Positions 1 through 6,413 of a stretch of DNA of 8,030 nt are shown here, in pieces. This DNA is from Candidatus Zophobacter franzmannii (lineage in GTDB: Bacteria; Cloacimonadota; Cloacimonadia; Cloacimonadales; JAFGVF01): NCBI GenBank assembly GCA_030765245.1, contig JAVCCX010000153.1, positions 1 to 8,030 of the forward strand. Direction: 5' to 3'. Below the pieces are notes generated by a model, which saw nothing but the letters and a program-made list of their open reading frames with translations, did not search any database and was not told the DNA's origin. The translations under genes and the position numbers were made by a program. How positions within the stretch are numbered: position 1 is the stretch's first letter; each line of letters opens with the position of its first letter.

Positions 1-1905
1 ATACTATTTTTCTTAGCAGCAGGGGTTCTTCCCCTGCTGATTTACTTATTTGCAAAGAAGAAGCCTAAGAAGGTAATCTTTAGTTCTATCAGATTCATTT
101 CTGAGAGTAGTAATAGTCAACGGAAGAGAATCAATCTGAAGAACATTCTCTTGCTTATTATCCGAACATTGATAATACTTCTCACAATTCTTGCAATTTC
201 AAGACCATTTGTGAAGCTACCGGGTCTATCAAACACGAGCAAACATCCTGCTACTGCAATTGCTATTATCCTGGATACATCCTGGAGTATGGATTATCTT
301 TCTGAACAAACTACTTCTCTTTCAAAGGGATTGGAGATTGTGGAGGAGATTAATTCGATGACTGGTAATCAAGATGTTATCTCACTTATTACTACTTCGA
401 AAGAGTGGAATGAACAGTATGCTGTGAATCATCAGAGCAAACTTCCTGAGAAGCGATTTAAAAGCATTAGTACTGTTGTTAATCCAATTCCCCTATCTGA
501 GTCTATTAGCATTGCTGAACAGCTCCTTAGAGAGGCTCAGCTATCGAATAGGGAGATATATCTGGTAACAGATTTGCAGAAACAGGAACTTCCAGAGAAC
601 TGTGAGTTTCCACTGATGGTTATACCTGTTAATCCTGTAAGTTGGTATAATGTAAGTTGTACAAATGCTAAGTTAGATTCCCGTTTGATTAACAAAGATA
701 TTCAAAGAACAATCGAGTTTAAAGTAGAGAACCATTCAGAGATAGAGCGAAAAGATGTTCTGTGTAAATTAGTATTAAACGATAAAACCATCGCTGAGAA
801 GTTTATTAATCTCTCTGCTTTCCAAACAAAGAGTGAGTTCTTCAAAGTAAACCTTATTTCAGATGGTTGGTACAATGGGTTTGTTGAAGTGCAGGATGAG
901 ACTCTTCTAATAGACAACAGAAGTTATTTCAGCTTCCCATACAAATCAAATCCGAAGATTGGCTATGTTTCAGACCTTGATACAATACCCCCTGTCTTAA
1001 AATCTATGCTTGAGATATTCTCAGGTAAGAAGAATCAGGACTACTCATTGGATTTGAATTCTGTCAACACGAGTGATTTGAAAGCCTATGACTTTCTCGT
1101 TATCTACGGTAAAAAGCATTTGAGCACTAAAGAGGAAACTCTTTTAGAAAGATATAATGATTCAGGAAATGGAGTGCTATTCTGCCTTTCAGAGCATGAT
1201 TCAGATTTGATATGGGAATTTTATAATTCCAAGTTCGGGATTAAGCAGGTTGCGTTCATTAAAGATAAGAAGAAAATCAGCTATTCCAATAAATTCCATA
1301 ATATCACATCTCTAAGTAGTCAGGAATCCCTTGGTGATATTGATATTCGTGACTTCTGGCAGATTGCACATGGAGACAAGATAACTCCTATTATATCTGC
1401 GTCAGGTTCACCTGTCATCCTCAACCCACAACCAAACTGGCTTTTAATGTTTGATGTCGGAAGCATGAGAAATACTTTCTTCTTAGATAGTAACTGGCCT
1501 GTACTTTCCTATAGAATATTCTTGAATCTCAGTAATATAGACAGGAACAGTTACAGCTTTGATACAGGTTCAAACATCAGAGCTGACAGGATAATTCTTC
1601 CGGATAATTCAGAGTTAACACCCTCATCAGGTTACTATCTTAGTAATAGACCCGGAATACTCCAAACTCAATTGAAAGAGAGAAGCTCAACCATTGCTAT
1701 CAACCTTGATAACTCGGAAAGCAGTTACTCAGAAGCTGAGTTTGATTCTATCCAAAATAGCGAGATATTAGACAACAATTGGAAGCAAAATATCTTCAGA
1801 GCAAGATATGGCTTTGAAATATGGAAGATTTTACTTGTCATAGTTTTATTTCTTTTCATATTTGAAATGTTGTTGGTGAAGCACGAAGAAAGAAAGCTGA
1901 ACTAA
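1..1905 (+). CDS. BatA-type membrane protein with von Willebrand factor A domain, 5'-partial
   Basis: The reading frame is open from base 1, so the gene starts upstream; a TTG at 151 is in frame but lies inside the protein. In-window residues 1-70 match the double-membrane-anchor N-terminus of BatA-like proteins: a helix ending LPLLIYLFAKKKPKK, a basic linker with the FSSIRF motif, then a second helix ending in ILAISRP. A VWA domain follows, with a MIDAS-like DTSWS (residues 92-96) after IAIIL and a later IYLVTD (Asp 191) as a further metal ligand. The middle looks like an Ig-like segment and then a glutamine-amidotransferase-like fold around KAYDFLVIYG; both are weak calls. A last hydrophobic helix (about 608-625) precedes a charged tail. 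About 634 residues are visible, probably lacking only 10 or so. Family members sit in the inner membrane beside MoxR ATPases and DUF58 proteins, which would lie upstream here. It ends in tandem TAA codons, 25 nt before dapA. The exact cellular role is unknown. Confidence 0.85.
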   Translation: MLFFLAAGVLPLLIYLFAKKKPKKVIFSSIRFISESSNSQRKRINLKNILLLIIRTLIILLTILAISRPFVKLPGLSNTSKHPATAIAIILDTSWSMDYLSEQTTSLSKGLEIVEEINSMTGNQDVISLITTSKEWNEQYAVNHQSKLPEKRFKSISTVVNPIPLSESISIAEQLLREAQLSNREIYLVTDLQKQELPENCEFPLMVIPVNPVSWYNVSCTNAKLDSRLINKDIQRTIEFKVENHSEIERKDVLCKLVLNDKTIAEKFINLSAFQTKSEFFKVNLISDGWYNGFVEVQDETLLIDNRSYFSFPYKSNPKIGYVSDLDTIPPVLKSMLEIFSGKKNQDYSLDLNSVNTSDLKAYDFLVIYGKKHLSTKEETLLERYNDSGNGVLFCLSEHDSDLIWEFYNSKFGIKQVAFIKDKKKISYSNKFHNITSLSSQESLGDIDIRDFWQIAHGDKITPIISASGSPVILNPQPNWLLMFDVGSMRNTFFLDSNWPVLSYRIFLNLSNIDRNSYSFDTGSNIRADRIILPDNSELTPSSGYYLSNRPGILQTQLKERSSTIAINLDNSESSYSEAEFDSIQNSEILDNNWKQNIFRARYGFEIWKILLVIVLFLFIFEMLLVKHEERKLN

Positions 1906-1930
1906 TAAATAAACACTAGAGGTTTTTATT

Positions 1931-2806
1931 ATGTTACAAGGTTCCTATGTTGCACTCGTAACACCCTTCCAAAATGGGGAAATAGATTATAATAAACTTG
2001 AAGGTCTCCTTCAATTCCACTTAAATAACAATACTGACGGCATACTTCTTCTTGGAACTACTGCTGAAGCAAGTGCTTTAGCCAATGATGAAAAGGATCG
2101 GTTACTAAGATTTGCAATCCAACGCTCAAAAGGCAAAGTCCCAATAATGATTGGAGCAGGCACTAATAATATTAAGCAGACAATTGCGACTACTCATAAA
2201 GCCTTCTCTTTAGGTGCAGACTACGCATTAGTTATTACACCATATTATATCAAACCTACCCAAGAGGGAATGTATCATTACTTCAAAGAGATTGCTTCTA
2301 AAACAGATGGTAAAATTGTGATTTATAATGTACCTGGTAGAACAGGAATAAATATCAGCTCATCGACTACAGTTAGATTAGCTAAAGAATGCAAGAACAT
2401 TGTTGGGATTAAAGAAGCTTCAGCCGATTTAGTTCAAGCAACTGAGATTATCAGAGATGCACCGAAAGAGTTCTCCGTAATGTCCGGAGAAGACGCTCTT
2501 ATCATGCCTACTATGGCTATTGGTGCTAAGGGATGTGTCTCAGTTACTGCCAACATTGTACCTGCAAAGGTTCATCAATTAGTTGATTATTGTCTCAAAG
2601 GTGAGTATTCAAAAGCCATGCATCTCCATCACGACCTATTGGAGTTAAACAGAAAGATGTTTATCGAAACCAACCCTATCCCTGTCAAAGAAGCACTTGC
2701 TATTATGGGTATGATTGAACCTGAGTTCCGTCTGCCTATGTATCCTCTGCAATCTGCGAATAGGGATACCCTTAAGGAATGCCTGAAAAGGTACGAACTT
2801 TTCTAA
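1931..2806 (+). CDS. dapA: 4-hydroxy-tetrahydrodipicolinate synthase
   Basis: This class I aldolase condenses pyruvate with aspartate semialdehyde, the first committed step to diaminopimelate and lysine, in the cytoplasm. The 291-residue TIM barrel has the family's usual length (E. coli 292). Visible features are the substrate-binding LLGTTAE (Thr43, Thr44), TPYY (Tyr105, Tyr106), YNVPGRTG with the proton-relay Tyr132 and carboxylate-binding Arg137, the Schiff-base lysine Lys161 in VGIKEAS, and the C-terminal NPIPVKEAL (248-256). An AGAGG Shine-Dalgarno sequence 8 nt before the ATG supports this start. One oddity is Ala45 where the family nearly always has Gly (GTTGE). The related N-acetylneuraminate lyases and other pyruvate aldolases are alternatives, but GTT, NPIPVK and the FRLPMYPL tail favour DapA. 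It lies 25 nt after the VWA gene and 12 nt before the flavodoxin gene, so is probably in the same transcript. Confidence 0.93.
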   Translation: MLQGSYVALVTPFQNGEIDYNKLEGLLQFHLNNNTDGILLLGTTAEASALANDEKDRLLRFAIQRSKGKVPIMIGAGTNNIKQTIATTHKAFSLGADYALVITPYYIKPTQEGMYHYFKEIASKTDGKIVIYNVPGRTGINISSSTTVRLAKECKNIVGIKEASADLVQATEIIRDAPKEFSVMSGEDALIMPTMAIGAKGCVSVTANIVPAKVHQLVDYCLKGEYSKAMHLHHDLLELNRKMFIETNPIPVKEALAIMGMIEPEFRLPMYPLQSANRDTLKECLKRYELF

Positions 2807-2818
2807 AAAGGAGACTCT

Positions 2819-3271
2819 ATGAAAGTCCTGCTTGTTTATCATACAAAAACAGGACATACCCTCGAAGCAGCTAAGGCTGTGGAAGAAGGTGTTAGATATG
2901 CCGGTCATTCTATTAAAGTCGTTTCCGTACAAGAGTGCGATCCTAAACACATCGAAGAATATGAAATCATCATTTTCGGAACCCCTACCTGGTTCCAGGG
3001 AGCCTGTGCTCCGATTAAATCCCTACTTAAAAAGATGCCAAATGATCAGCTTCGAGAGAAGATGTGTACTGCCTTCGCCGTAATGGGTGGTTCAGGTGGA
3101 CACAAAGCTATCAAAGAGATTGATTATATGGTCAGAGAAAAGGGCTGTGTTGACTTTGTCCATGGTCCTGTTATGCAGGCTGGAGGTTTTCTCAGTATAT
3201 GGAAAGGGTACCCTGTAAGTAAAGGTGACCTTGTTAAGCTTCGTGAATTTGGTTCTGAGTTGGTGAAATAG
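2819..3271 (+). CDS. Flavodoxin family protein (short-chain, FMN-binding)
   Basis: This 150-residue protein is a single flavodoxin-like domain. The N-terminal beta strand MKVLLVYHT leads into the FMN phosphate-binding loop HTKTGHT (residues 8-14). Next come the strand IIIFGTPTW (51-58), whose Gly-Thr-Pro-Thr-Trp loop contacts the isoalloxazine ring in such proteins, and FAVMGGSGGHKA (86-97), the third flavin-contacting loop. There is no signal peptide or membrane helix, so it should be cytoplasmic. AAGGAG 5 nt before the ATG is a strong ribosome binding site. The protein probably carries electrons or acts as a small NAD(P)H-quinone oxidoreductase of the WrbA-like kind, but the partner cannot be told from sequence. 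It follows dapA by 12 nt. The stop codon falls inside a small imperfect tandem duplication. Confidence 0.87.
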   Translation: MKVLLVYHTKTGHTLEAAKAVEEGVRYAGHSIKVVSVQECDPKHIEEYEIIIFGTPTWFQGACAPIKSLLKKMPNDQLREKMCTAFAVMGGSGGHKAIKEIDYMVREKGCVDFVHGPVMQAGGFLSIWKGYPVSKGDLVKLREFGSELVK

Positions 3272-3304
3272 CTTGTAACTTTGGTGAATGTTGGAGTTGT
3301 AACT
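3260..3304 (+). repeat. Imperfect tandem duplication across the flavodoxin stop codon
   Basis: Two adjacent units both begin TTGGTGAA and end TTGTAACT. Unit 1 (3260-3280, 21 nt) has ATAGC between these blocks and contains the flavodoxin TAG stop. Unit 2 (3281-3304, 24 nt) has TGTTGGAG between them. The matching order and contiguity suggest a local slippage duplication that has since diverged. It could also be chance in a short AT-rich spacer. Confidence 0.5.
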
Positions 3305-3329
3305 ATAGTAAGTAAGAAAGGAGATACTG

Positions 3330-4010
3330 ATGTTTTTCTGGGGAGACTCCACCTTCATACTCCTTATCGCAGTACTGATTCTCTCGTTTATAGTACAGCA
3401 CAGCGTTAAGAGTAGATATAAAAAGAATGCTAAGATTAAGAATAACAGCAATCTCACAGGAGCTGAGGCTGCAAGAATTATTCTAGATAGCAATGGGCTT
3501 GATTATGTGAATATTGAGCTTGTTAAAGGTGAGTTAACAGACCATTATGACCCTCGAAAAGAGGTTGTTAGATTATCTCCACACAATTATAATGAATCTT
3601 CTATCTCGGCAATAACCATAGCTGCGCATGAATGTGGTCATGCTCTGCAACATGCAGATAATTATGCTCCTCTGAATATCAGGGCAATGGTTCTACCAGT
3701 TGCCAATATCGGTTCAAAGGGTGCTTTTCCACTCTTTCTCGCAGGCTTATTCTTTAGTATCCCTATCTTAATGGATGTCGGAATAGTTTTGTTTGCGGGA
3801 GCCTTACTCTTTCATCTTGTTACACTTCCGGTGGAGTTCAACGCTTCATCTCGAGCCTATATTCAACTAAGAGATGCAGATATTGCAACGGATGATGAGA
3901 TGAAAGGTGCCAGATCTGTTTTAAATGCTGCAGCAATGACCTATGTTGCTACAGCCCTAATGGCACTAGTCCAACTAATGCGCCTAGTTCTCCTAAGAAG
4001 TCGAAGGTAA
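3330..4010 (+). CDS. Membrane zinc metallopeptidase, YugP family
   Basis: This 226-residue integral membrane protein belongs to the Zn_peptidase_2 (YugP-like) family. An N-terminal helix (about 8-22) is followed by a soluble segment containing NNSNLTGAEAARIIL, then HYDPRKEVVRLSPHNYN, a typical family block. The zinc-binding HECGH motif is at 100-104 (His100, Glu101, His104). The segment LPVEFNASSRA (166-176) carries Glu169 as the likely third ligand. Further helices lie at about 118-145, 148-168 and 200-222. Length and motif order match B. subtilis YugP, whose substrate I do not know. AAAGGAG 6 nt before the ATG fixes the start. It probably cleaves membrane-associated or misfolded proteins, but that is inference. 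It lies 58 nt after the flavodoxin gene and 7 nt before the Mut7-C gene. Confidence 0.92.
   Translation: MFFWGDSTFILLIAVLILSFIVQHSVKSRYKKNAKIKNNSNLTGAEAARIILDSNGLDYVNIELVKGELTDHYDPRKEVVRLSPHNYNESSISAITIAAHECGHALQHADNYAPLNIRAMVLPVANIGSKGAFPLFLAGLFFSIPILMDVGIVLFAGALLFHLVTLPVEFNASSRAYIQLRDADIATDDEMKGARSVLNAAAMTYVATALMALVQLMRLVLLRSRR
4003..4007 (+). promoter_or_regulatory. Ribosome binding site inside the end of the peptidase gene
   Basis: GAAGG lies 10 nt before the GTG start at 4018 and overlaps the last sense codons of the metallopeptidase gene. The next gene's frame has a TAA at 4012-4014, so GTG 4018 is the only upstream start possible. This arrangement suggests translational coupling of the two genes. 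Confidence 0.55.
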
Positions 4011-4017
4011 TTAATCA

Positions 4018-4476
4018 GTGAAATTTATTCTCACCTCAGAACTCAATAAATTGGCCAAAAAGCTCCGGTTCCTCGGTTTTAACTCTACCGTGTGCCGGAG
4101 TTTGAGTTCACATATTACTGTCAGACTGGCTATCACAGAGGAAAGAGTCCTACTTACCCGGAGCGTGAAACTCTTCAAAGATAAGCGTCAATTCAAGCGC
4201 TTCCTTGTTGTTGACTCCGACCCTATAAAGCAACTCGAAGCTGTTTTTAAGGAATATAAGCTTTGTTCAGAGAACATCTTCACAATCTGCCCTGAATGTA
4301 ATCACAATCTTCATCCAATTACAGTTGATAAGATTGCAATAGAACTACCACCAAAAGTTCTTGCGAACTATTCAGAATTTAAGGTCTGCCGTAATTGTGG
4401 ACATTACTATTGGAAGGGTACTCATTATGATAGAACTATCGAACATGCCCAACAAATGATGGAATTATACGATTAA
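4018..4476 (+). CDS. Mut7-C RNase domain protein with zinc ribbon, acidic residues lost
   Basis: The 152-residue protein matches the Mut7-C architecture: a PIN-like N-terminal half and a C-terminal zinc ribbon. Recognisable blocks are FILTSELNKLAKKLRFLGFN (3-22), EERVLLTRS (41-49), QLEAVFKEYKL (72-82) and the Cys pairs CPEC (91-94) and CRNC (124-127), followed by GHYYWKGTHYDR, close to the family's YWxGsH ending. By recall of the consensus, the family has Asp at the positions held here by Thr6 (FxxD), Asn22 (GYD) and Ser49 (LLTRD). The metal-binding acidic centre therefore looks dismantled while the zinc ribbon is kept. It may be a nucleic-acid- or protein-binding relic, not an active RNase. 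It has a GTG start just after an in-frame TAA. It is the last gene of the plus-strand cluster; the intron remnant begins about 24 nt downstream. Confidence 0.78.
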   Translation: MKFILTSELNKLAKKLRFLGFNSTVCRSLSSHITVRLAITEERVLLTRSVKLFKDKRQFKRFLVVDSDPIKQLEAVFKEYKLCSENIFTICPECNHNLHPITVDKIAIELPPKVLANYSEFKVCRNCGHYYWKGTHYDRTIEHAQQMMELYD

Positions 4477-4499
4477 AAGTGTTATAAAATAATCGAGTA

Positions 4500-4518
4500 G
4501 GGCCTCGTACACGGCTCC
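4500..4518 (-). ncRNA. Group II intron domain V, 5' strand only
   Basis: The minus strand reads GGAGCCGTGTACGAGGCCC, matching the start of bacterial domain V (GAGCCGU, then a GUAC stem). The pairing strand ending in CGGTTC does not follow. Instead there is TACTCGATTATTTTATAAC, which belongs to the neighbouring spacer. The only remaining local pairing is a 4-bp CGAG/CTCG stem with a six-base loop. Confidence 0.72.
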
Positions 4519-4533
4519 TGATAATCCTAATAA

Positions 4534-5862
4534 TTACGGGTAGTAATTAAATAACACATTTGTACGGAGTTTTGTTAAGTTAAACAGTTTCATCTCATCA
4601 AACCAACTATTAGGCAAAGCCAAATGTATCTGTTTACTACAGGAGTTACGCCAACGGGTCATTGACAGCTTCTTCAGATTTTCGGTGCTGTGACCTTGTC
4701 GTCGATATGCTCGAAAGAAAGCTTTCCAGCCTTTCCATTCACGCATTCTCTTCATTCGAAGCCGTCGCCGAGTCCATTCCATAAGCCTACCAAACAGTCC
4801 CTTACAATTAGCTATCCTGAAGTAATTTCCCCATCCTCTTAATATCGGATTAAGGATTCTAATCATCTCGACTAATCGTATTCCACTGTTTCTCGGAGTA
4901 AGCTTGCGTATCTTTTCTTTGATGCGTAATATTCGCTCTTTGTCGATAAATACATATTTGCTTTTAAGGACAAAGCCAAGATACTTAACTCCTGTATCTA
5001 TGCTACATATGTGAGTCTTTTCCGTGTTGATTTTAAGCTTCAATCCCTCAAGTATCGCTATTGCCTTTCTTTCATACTGTTCTGCCTTACGCTTGGTTCT
5101 GGCAAATATCAGTATATCATCGGCATAACGAACTATTCGGATGTTTTGCTCTTTCATCTGCTGGTCAAACTCATCAAGATAGATATTCATCAATAAAGGG
5201 GAGATTACTCCACCCTGAGGACTTCCGACTTCTGTCGGTTTGTACTCGCCTTCGACCATCACGCCAGATTTGAGAAAGCTCTCGATTAATCGTAACAAGG
5301 TTCCGTCACTGATTCGCCGATTTAAGCTCTTCAAAATCTGCTCATGATTCAATGTGTCGAAGCATTTTGATAAATCCATATCTACTGCGTAGCGTAGATT
5401 ATACTTTTTCAGAAACATTTGTGCTTTAGCAACTGCATGCTGACATGACCGATGAGGTCGGTACCCGTAGCTTGAGGGATGGAAGCCAGGTTCAAATATT
5501 GGCTGGATTACATTCAATATCGCCTGTTGTACCACTCGGTCTCTTACTGTCGGGATTCCTAATGGGCGGGTTTTACCTTTACCTTTAGGAATTTCTACTC
5601 GTCGTACTGCGGTTGGTTTATAGGCTCCTGTCTTTAACTCCAGATGGAGTCTCTTAACATTGTCTTCCAGTTCTTCTTCAAAATTTGAGATACTCTGTCG
5701 GTCTATCCCTGAAGCTCCTTTGTTCCGTTTTACGGATTTGAAAGCTTCAGTTAGATTTGACCAAGCATAAACCTTGTCGATTAAACTGTAAGACTTCTTC
5801 ATACTGCATGTCTCATTGTGGGTCTCAATTACAGGGTTTCTTGATGCTGACTGTCTCTTCAT
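4534..5862 (-). CDS. ltrA: Group II intron reverse transcriptase/maturase
   Basis: The 442-residue protein is the intron-encoded reverse transcriptase that helps the intron RNA fold, splice and be copied into DNA. RT blocks appear in order: NKGASGID (47-54), IPKGKGKTRPLGIPTVRDR (91-109), SYGYRPHRSC (131-140), the catalytic DMDLSKCFD (Asp161), GSPQGGVISPLL (213-224), RYADD (245-249, two catalytic Asp) and VKYLGF (292-297). A maturase/thumb region follows with RGWGNYF (342-348) and the basic WTRRRLRMKRM, ending near HLALPNSWF. No HNH endonuclease domain follows, as in class C introns. The ATG at 5862 is preceded by GAGAGG at 8 nt; a later Met (residue 21) is a possible alternative start. All catalytic residues are intact although the intron RNA is truncated, so any protein made could act only on other intron copies. 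Confidence 0.95.
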   Translation of the reverse strand: MKRQSASRNPVIETHNETCSMKKSYSLIDKVYAWSNLTEAFKSVKRNKGASGIDRQSISNFEEELEDNVKRLHLELKTGAYKPTAVRRVEIPKGKGKTRPLGIPTVRDRVVQQAILNVIQPIFEPGFHPSSYGYRPHRSCQHAVAKAQMFLKKYNLRYAVDMDLSKCFDTLNHEQILKSLNRRISDGTLLRLIESFLKSGVMVEGEYKPTEVGSPQGGVISPLLMNIYLDEFDQQMKEQNIRIVRYADDILIFARTKRKAEQYERKAIAILEGLKLKINTEKTHICSIDTGVKYLGFVLKSKYVFIDKERILRIKEKIRKLTPRNSGIRLVEMIRILNPILRGWGNYFRIANCKGLFGRLMEWTRRRLRMKRMREWKGWKAFFRAYRRQGHSTENLKKLSMTRWRNSCSKQIHLALPNSWFDEMKLFNLTKLRTNVLFNYYP

Positions 5863-5870
5863 CGGGTTGT

Positions 5871-5876
5871 CCTCTC
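5871..5876 (-). promoter_or_regulatory. Ribosome binding site of the intron maturase
   Basis: GAGAGG on the minus strand lies 8 nt before the ATG at 5862. This favours that start over the internal Met codon 20 codons later, which has no comparable purine-rich sequence close by. Confidence 0.6.
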
Positions 5877-5957
5877 TTCTTTAGCCACTGGCAATATGAG
5901 AGAACTGTTGATATTTGATACAACTCCCTGATTACTCAATCTCGTACGGGTATCTTC

Positions 5958-5979
5958 CTTATTCGGTTGCCCGAATAAG
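5958..5979 (-). other. GNRA-tetraloop hairpin in the intron RNA
   Basis: The minus strand has CTTATTCGG, loop GCAA, CCGAATAAG: a perfect 9-bp stem closed by a GNRA tetraloop. GNRA loops in group II introns dock into helical receptors in tertiary contacts. Its place about 100 nt before the ORF fits domain III or the start of domain IV, but the exact domain is not settled. Confidence 0.65.
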
Positions 5980-6360
5980 TTCTGATAAGCCTTGGTGTAT
6001 TTCAACACCCTCTTTGGTCTCTTACTTTGCACCGAGTTCTCCTGTCATTAATTTCCAACCTTTAGACTATCTTCATCCCTTCGCATGACTTGCAACCTTT
6101 TGAGTTACCAAACCTCAGCACTACTGAGAGTGCTGTCCCCTTAGTTTTATCCTCCAGACTGTCACCAGCTTTCACAGGCTATGGGTTAATCACTACTACG
6201 GAATCATCTGCCCCCCGCTGTTGCGTAATCACCTTCTTGTCTCTCAACTTGAAAGATGACTTACCTTTAGGGACAGCAACGCCCTTGACCTCAAGTTGAC
6301 TTCCTGCTGATGCGGTGTCAGGGTTTCTTCCAACCCATCGGCTCAGAAAGCATTCCAGGC

Positions 6361-6389
6361 AAACAAAAAGCCCCAACCGGAGTTGGGGC
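6361..6389 (-). terminator. Rho-independent terminator of the secreted-protein gene
   Basis: On the minus strand an 8-bp perfect stem GCCCCAAC/GTTGGGGC with a four-base TCCG loop (6370-6389) is followed by TTTTTGTTT. It starts 24 nt after the stop codon of the type IX sorting-domain gene. The plus-strand side has no T-run, so it acts in one direction. The last bases of the T-rich tail (6361-6364) overlap the proposed 5' end of the group II intron. Confidence 0.9.
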
Positions 6390-6413
6390 ATTTATAAGTT
6401 TAATTAAGTATGT

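Larger units (their letters stand above)
4500..6364 (-). mobile_element. Group II intron (class C-like), 3'-truncated
   Basis: The element reads on the minus strand from about 6364 (5' end, GTTTGCC, a one-base variant of the GUGYG consensus) to about 4500. It has roughly 500 nt of structured RNA, then a reverse transcriptase ORF in domain IV, then the first strand of domain V (4500-4518) 15 nt after the ORF. The expected second strand of domain V (GTACGxACGGTTC-like) and all of domain VI are missing; the sequence passes straight into the AT-rich flank of the Mut7-C gene. The 5' end follows immediately on the T-run of a rho-independent terminator, the typical site for class C introns, and the encoded protein lacks an endonuclease domain, also typical of that class. 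The boundaries are inferred by eye. With domain V broken this copy should neither splice nor move unaided. Confidence 0.8.
5863..6364 (-). ncRNA. Group II intron RNA, domains I to IV upstream of the ORF
   Basis: This 502-nt gene-free stretch has the length expected between the 5' splice site and the maturase start. Hairpins I can verify: 6321-6336 (5-bp GGGTT/AACCC), 6116-6135 (7-bp CAGCACT/AGTGCTG), 5994-6009 (5-bp GGTGT/ACACC) and 5958-5979 (9 bp with a GNRA loop). Short open frames inside it on either strand show no protein-family resemblance and are best explained as chance. I did not assign each hairpin to a domain, nor the EBS/IBS pairings. Confidence 0.7.

Noticed and set aside
2645..2950. 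101-codon minus-strand frame antisense to the end of dapA and start of the flavodoxin gene
   Set aside because: It lies wholly opposite two well-supported genes and shows no family resemblance.
3092..3493. 133-codon minus-strand frame over the flavodoxin/peptidase junction
   Set aside because: Antisense to two confident genes and covers their spacer; its hydrophobic stretch is just the complement of the peptidase's first helix region.
4494..4507. CGAG/CTCG inverted repeat as a terminator for the plus-strand cluster
   Set aside because: Only a 4-bp stem with no T-run after it, and it is formed by chance across the intron junction. No clear terminator for the cluster is visible.
6179..6391. 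70-codon open frame on the minus strand inside the intron leader
   Set aside because: It spans the terminator stem and the structured intron RNA, has no recognisable domain, and is explained by the RNA element.
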